From a virus, in the IMG/VR virus record IMGVR_UViG_3300044618_000993, positions 1-64,000 of that record: a DNA stretch of 64,000 nt; one strand, 5' to 3'. A program made the position numbers and the translations under genes. Of this stretch, positions 63,728 through 64,000 are shown piece after piece. The notes under the pieces were generated by a model that worked only from the letters and a program-made list of their open reading frames with translations, did no database searches and was not told the origin of the DNA. Each line of letters opens with the position of its first letter. Within the stretch, counting starts at the first letter, position 1.

Positions 63728-64000
63728 TGCAAAATTTTGTCGATAATAGCACGCCAAATCTTTACAATTTTCCAGCCCACGATGTGGACCCTTCTATTAA
63801 ATTGAAAAAAGACTGGAATGTTCAGTACTGCCAAGCGATCCATTCATTATACAGAAACAATCTGACTGGTATCAATTACTCAGATGTTGATATGTTCGCT
63901 AGATTCAGAGCGTACGGTAACGGTAACCAAGATAAGCTCCAATACATGGACTGGTTGGGTATAACAAAAAGACCAACGCCATCATTGCCTACACAAGCAA
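63727..64000 (+). CDS. Portal protein, N-terminal part (partial, runs off the window)
   Basis: The ATG overlaps the terminase stop codon (TAATG). The visible 91 residues start MQNFVDNSTPNLYNFP and include YCQAIHSLYRNN and FARFRAYGNGNQDKLQYMDW. The 'RxYxxGxQxxxxY' pattern is typical of portal proteins of crAss-like phages. Portals form the dodecameric DNA gate. The gene continues beyond 64000. Confidence 0.82.
   Translation, partial: MQNFVDNSTPNLYNFPAHDVDPSIKLKKDWNVQYCQAIHSLYRNNLTGINYSDVDMFARFRAYGNGNQDKLQYMDWLGITKRPTPSLPTQA

Noticed and set aside
1-64000. CRISPR array or prophage integration module
   Set aside because: No regular direct repeats with spacers, no integrase, excisionase or attachment site was seen.

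Overview
The window is one long segment of a tailed double-stranded DNA phage genome whose host is most likely a member of the Bacteroidota. The base composition is AT-rich. Genes are packed with ATGA or TAATG junctions and Shine-Dalgarno sequences are largely absent. At least 15 gene starts are preceded, often by only 4-20 bases, by TAnnTTTG, the -7 element of Bacteroidota promoters; a few also have a TTTG or TTG about 19-21 bases upstream. The virion genes (large terminase, portal, HK97-type capsid, three short neck/ring-like proteins, a 1156-residue tail-tube/muzzle-like protein and giant internal proteins) are arranged as in crAss-like or P22-like podoviruses. That assignment rests on remembered family patterns and was not searched.

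Layout. 1-5.2 kb: end of a probable scaffold-region gene, major capsid protein, a structural unknown, then a lysis cassette (holin candidate, M15 endolysin, second membrane protein, calcineurin-like phosphoesterase, unimolecular spanin). 5.2-13 kb: repeat-containing tail protein, three neck-like proteins, muzzle-like protein. 13-26.5 kb: internal virion proteins, including two polyvalent proteins that flank a ferritin gene. 26.5-37.3 kb: 1977-residue collagen-like tail fibre, small tail genes, a GT2 glycosyltransferase, a duplicated-domain adhesin. 37.4-39.7 kb: boundary zone with three nuclease genes (NinG-like, GIY-YIG, HNH) and a small, probably highly expressed protein. 39.8-54.5 kb, all leftward: small early genes, C5 methyltransferase, DnaA domain IV-like protein, DnaB helicase, DUF3310, replication-organiser-like protein, RecF/SMC-like ATPase, SSB-like protein, then a run of small acidic unknowns. 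54.5-55.35 kb: the only long non-coding stretch, with DnaA-box-like sites, G-rich repeats and 10-bp iterons; it is the best origin candidate. 55.35-64 kb, rightward: many tiny genes, a double GroES-like protein, a VRR-NUC nuclease, terminase subunits and the start of the portal gene.

The genes fit a lytic programme. Divergent transcription starts from the 54.5-55.35 kb control region: leftward for replication and host takeover, rightward for early genes, packaging and virion genes. If the genome is circular or circularly permuted, the portal at the right edge and the capsid gene at the left edge are neighbours across a short missing piece. No DNA polymerase, primase, RNA polymerase, integrase or repressor was recognised in the window, so the phage probably borrows the host replisome and RNA polymerase or encodes these in the missing part.

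Points most worth a second look: a 44-nt RNA on the minus strand that has a perfect tRNA acceptor stem and T-arm but no D-arm or anticodon arm (51851-51895); the origin candidate together with a stand-alone DnaA DNA-binding domain; the virion-module ferritin; and the acidic small-protein cluster, where six starts carry a shared CCCTTAA leader motif.
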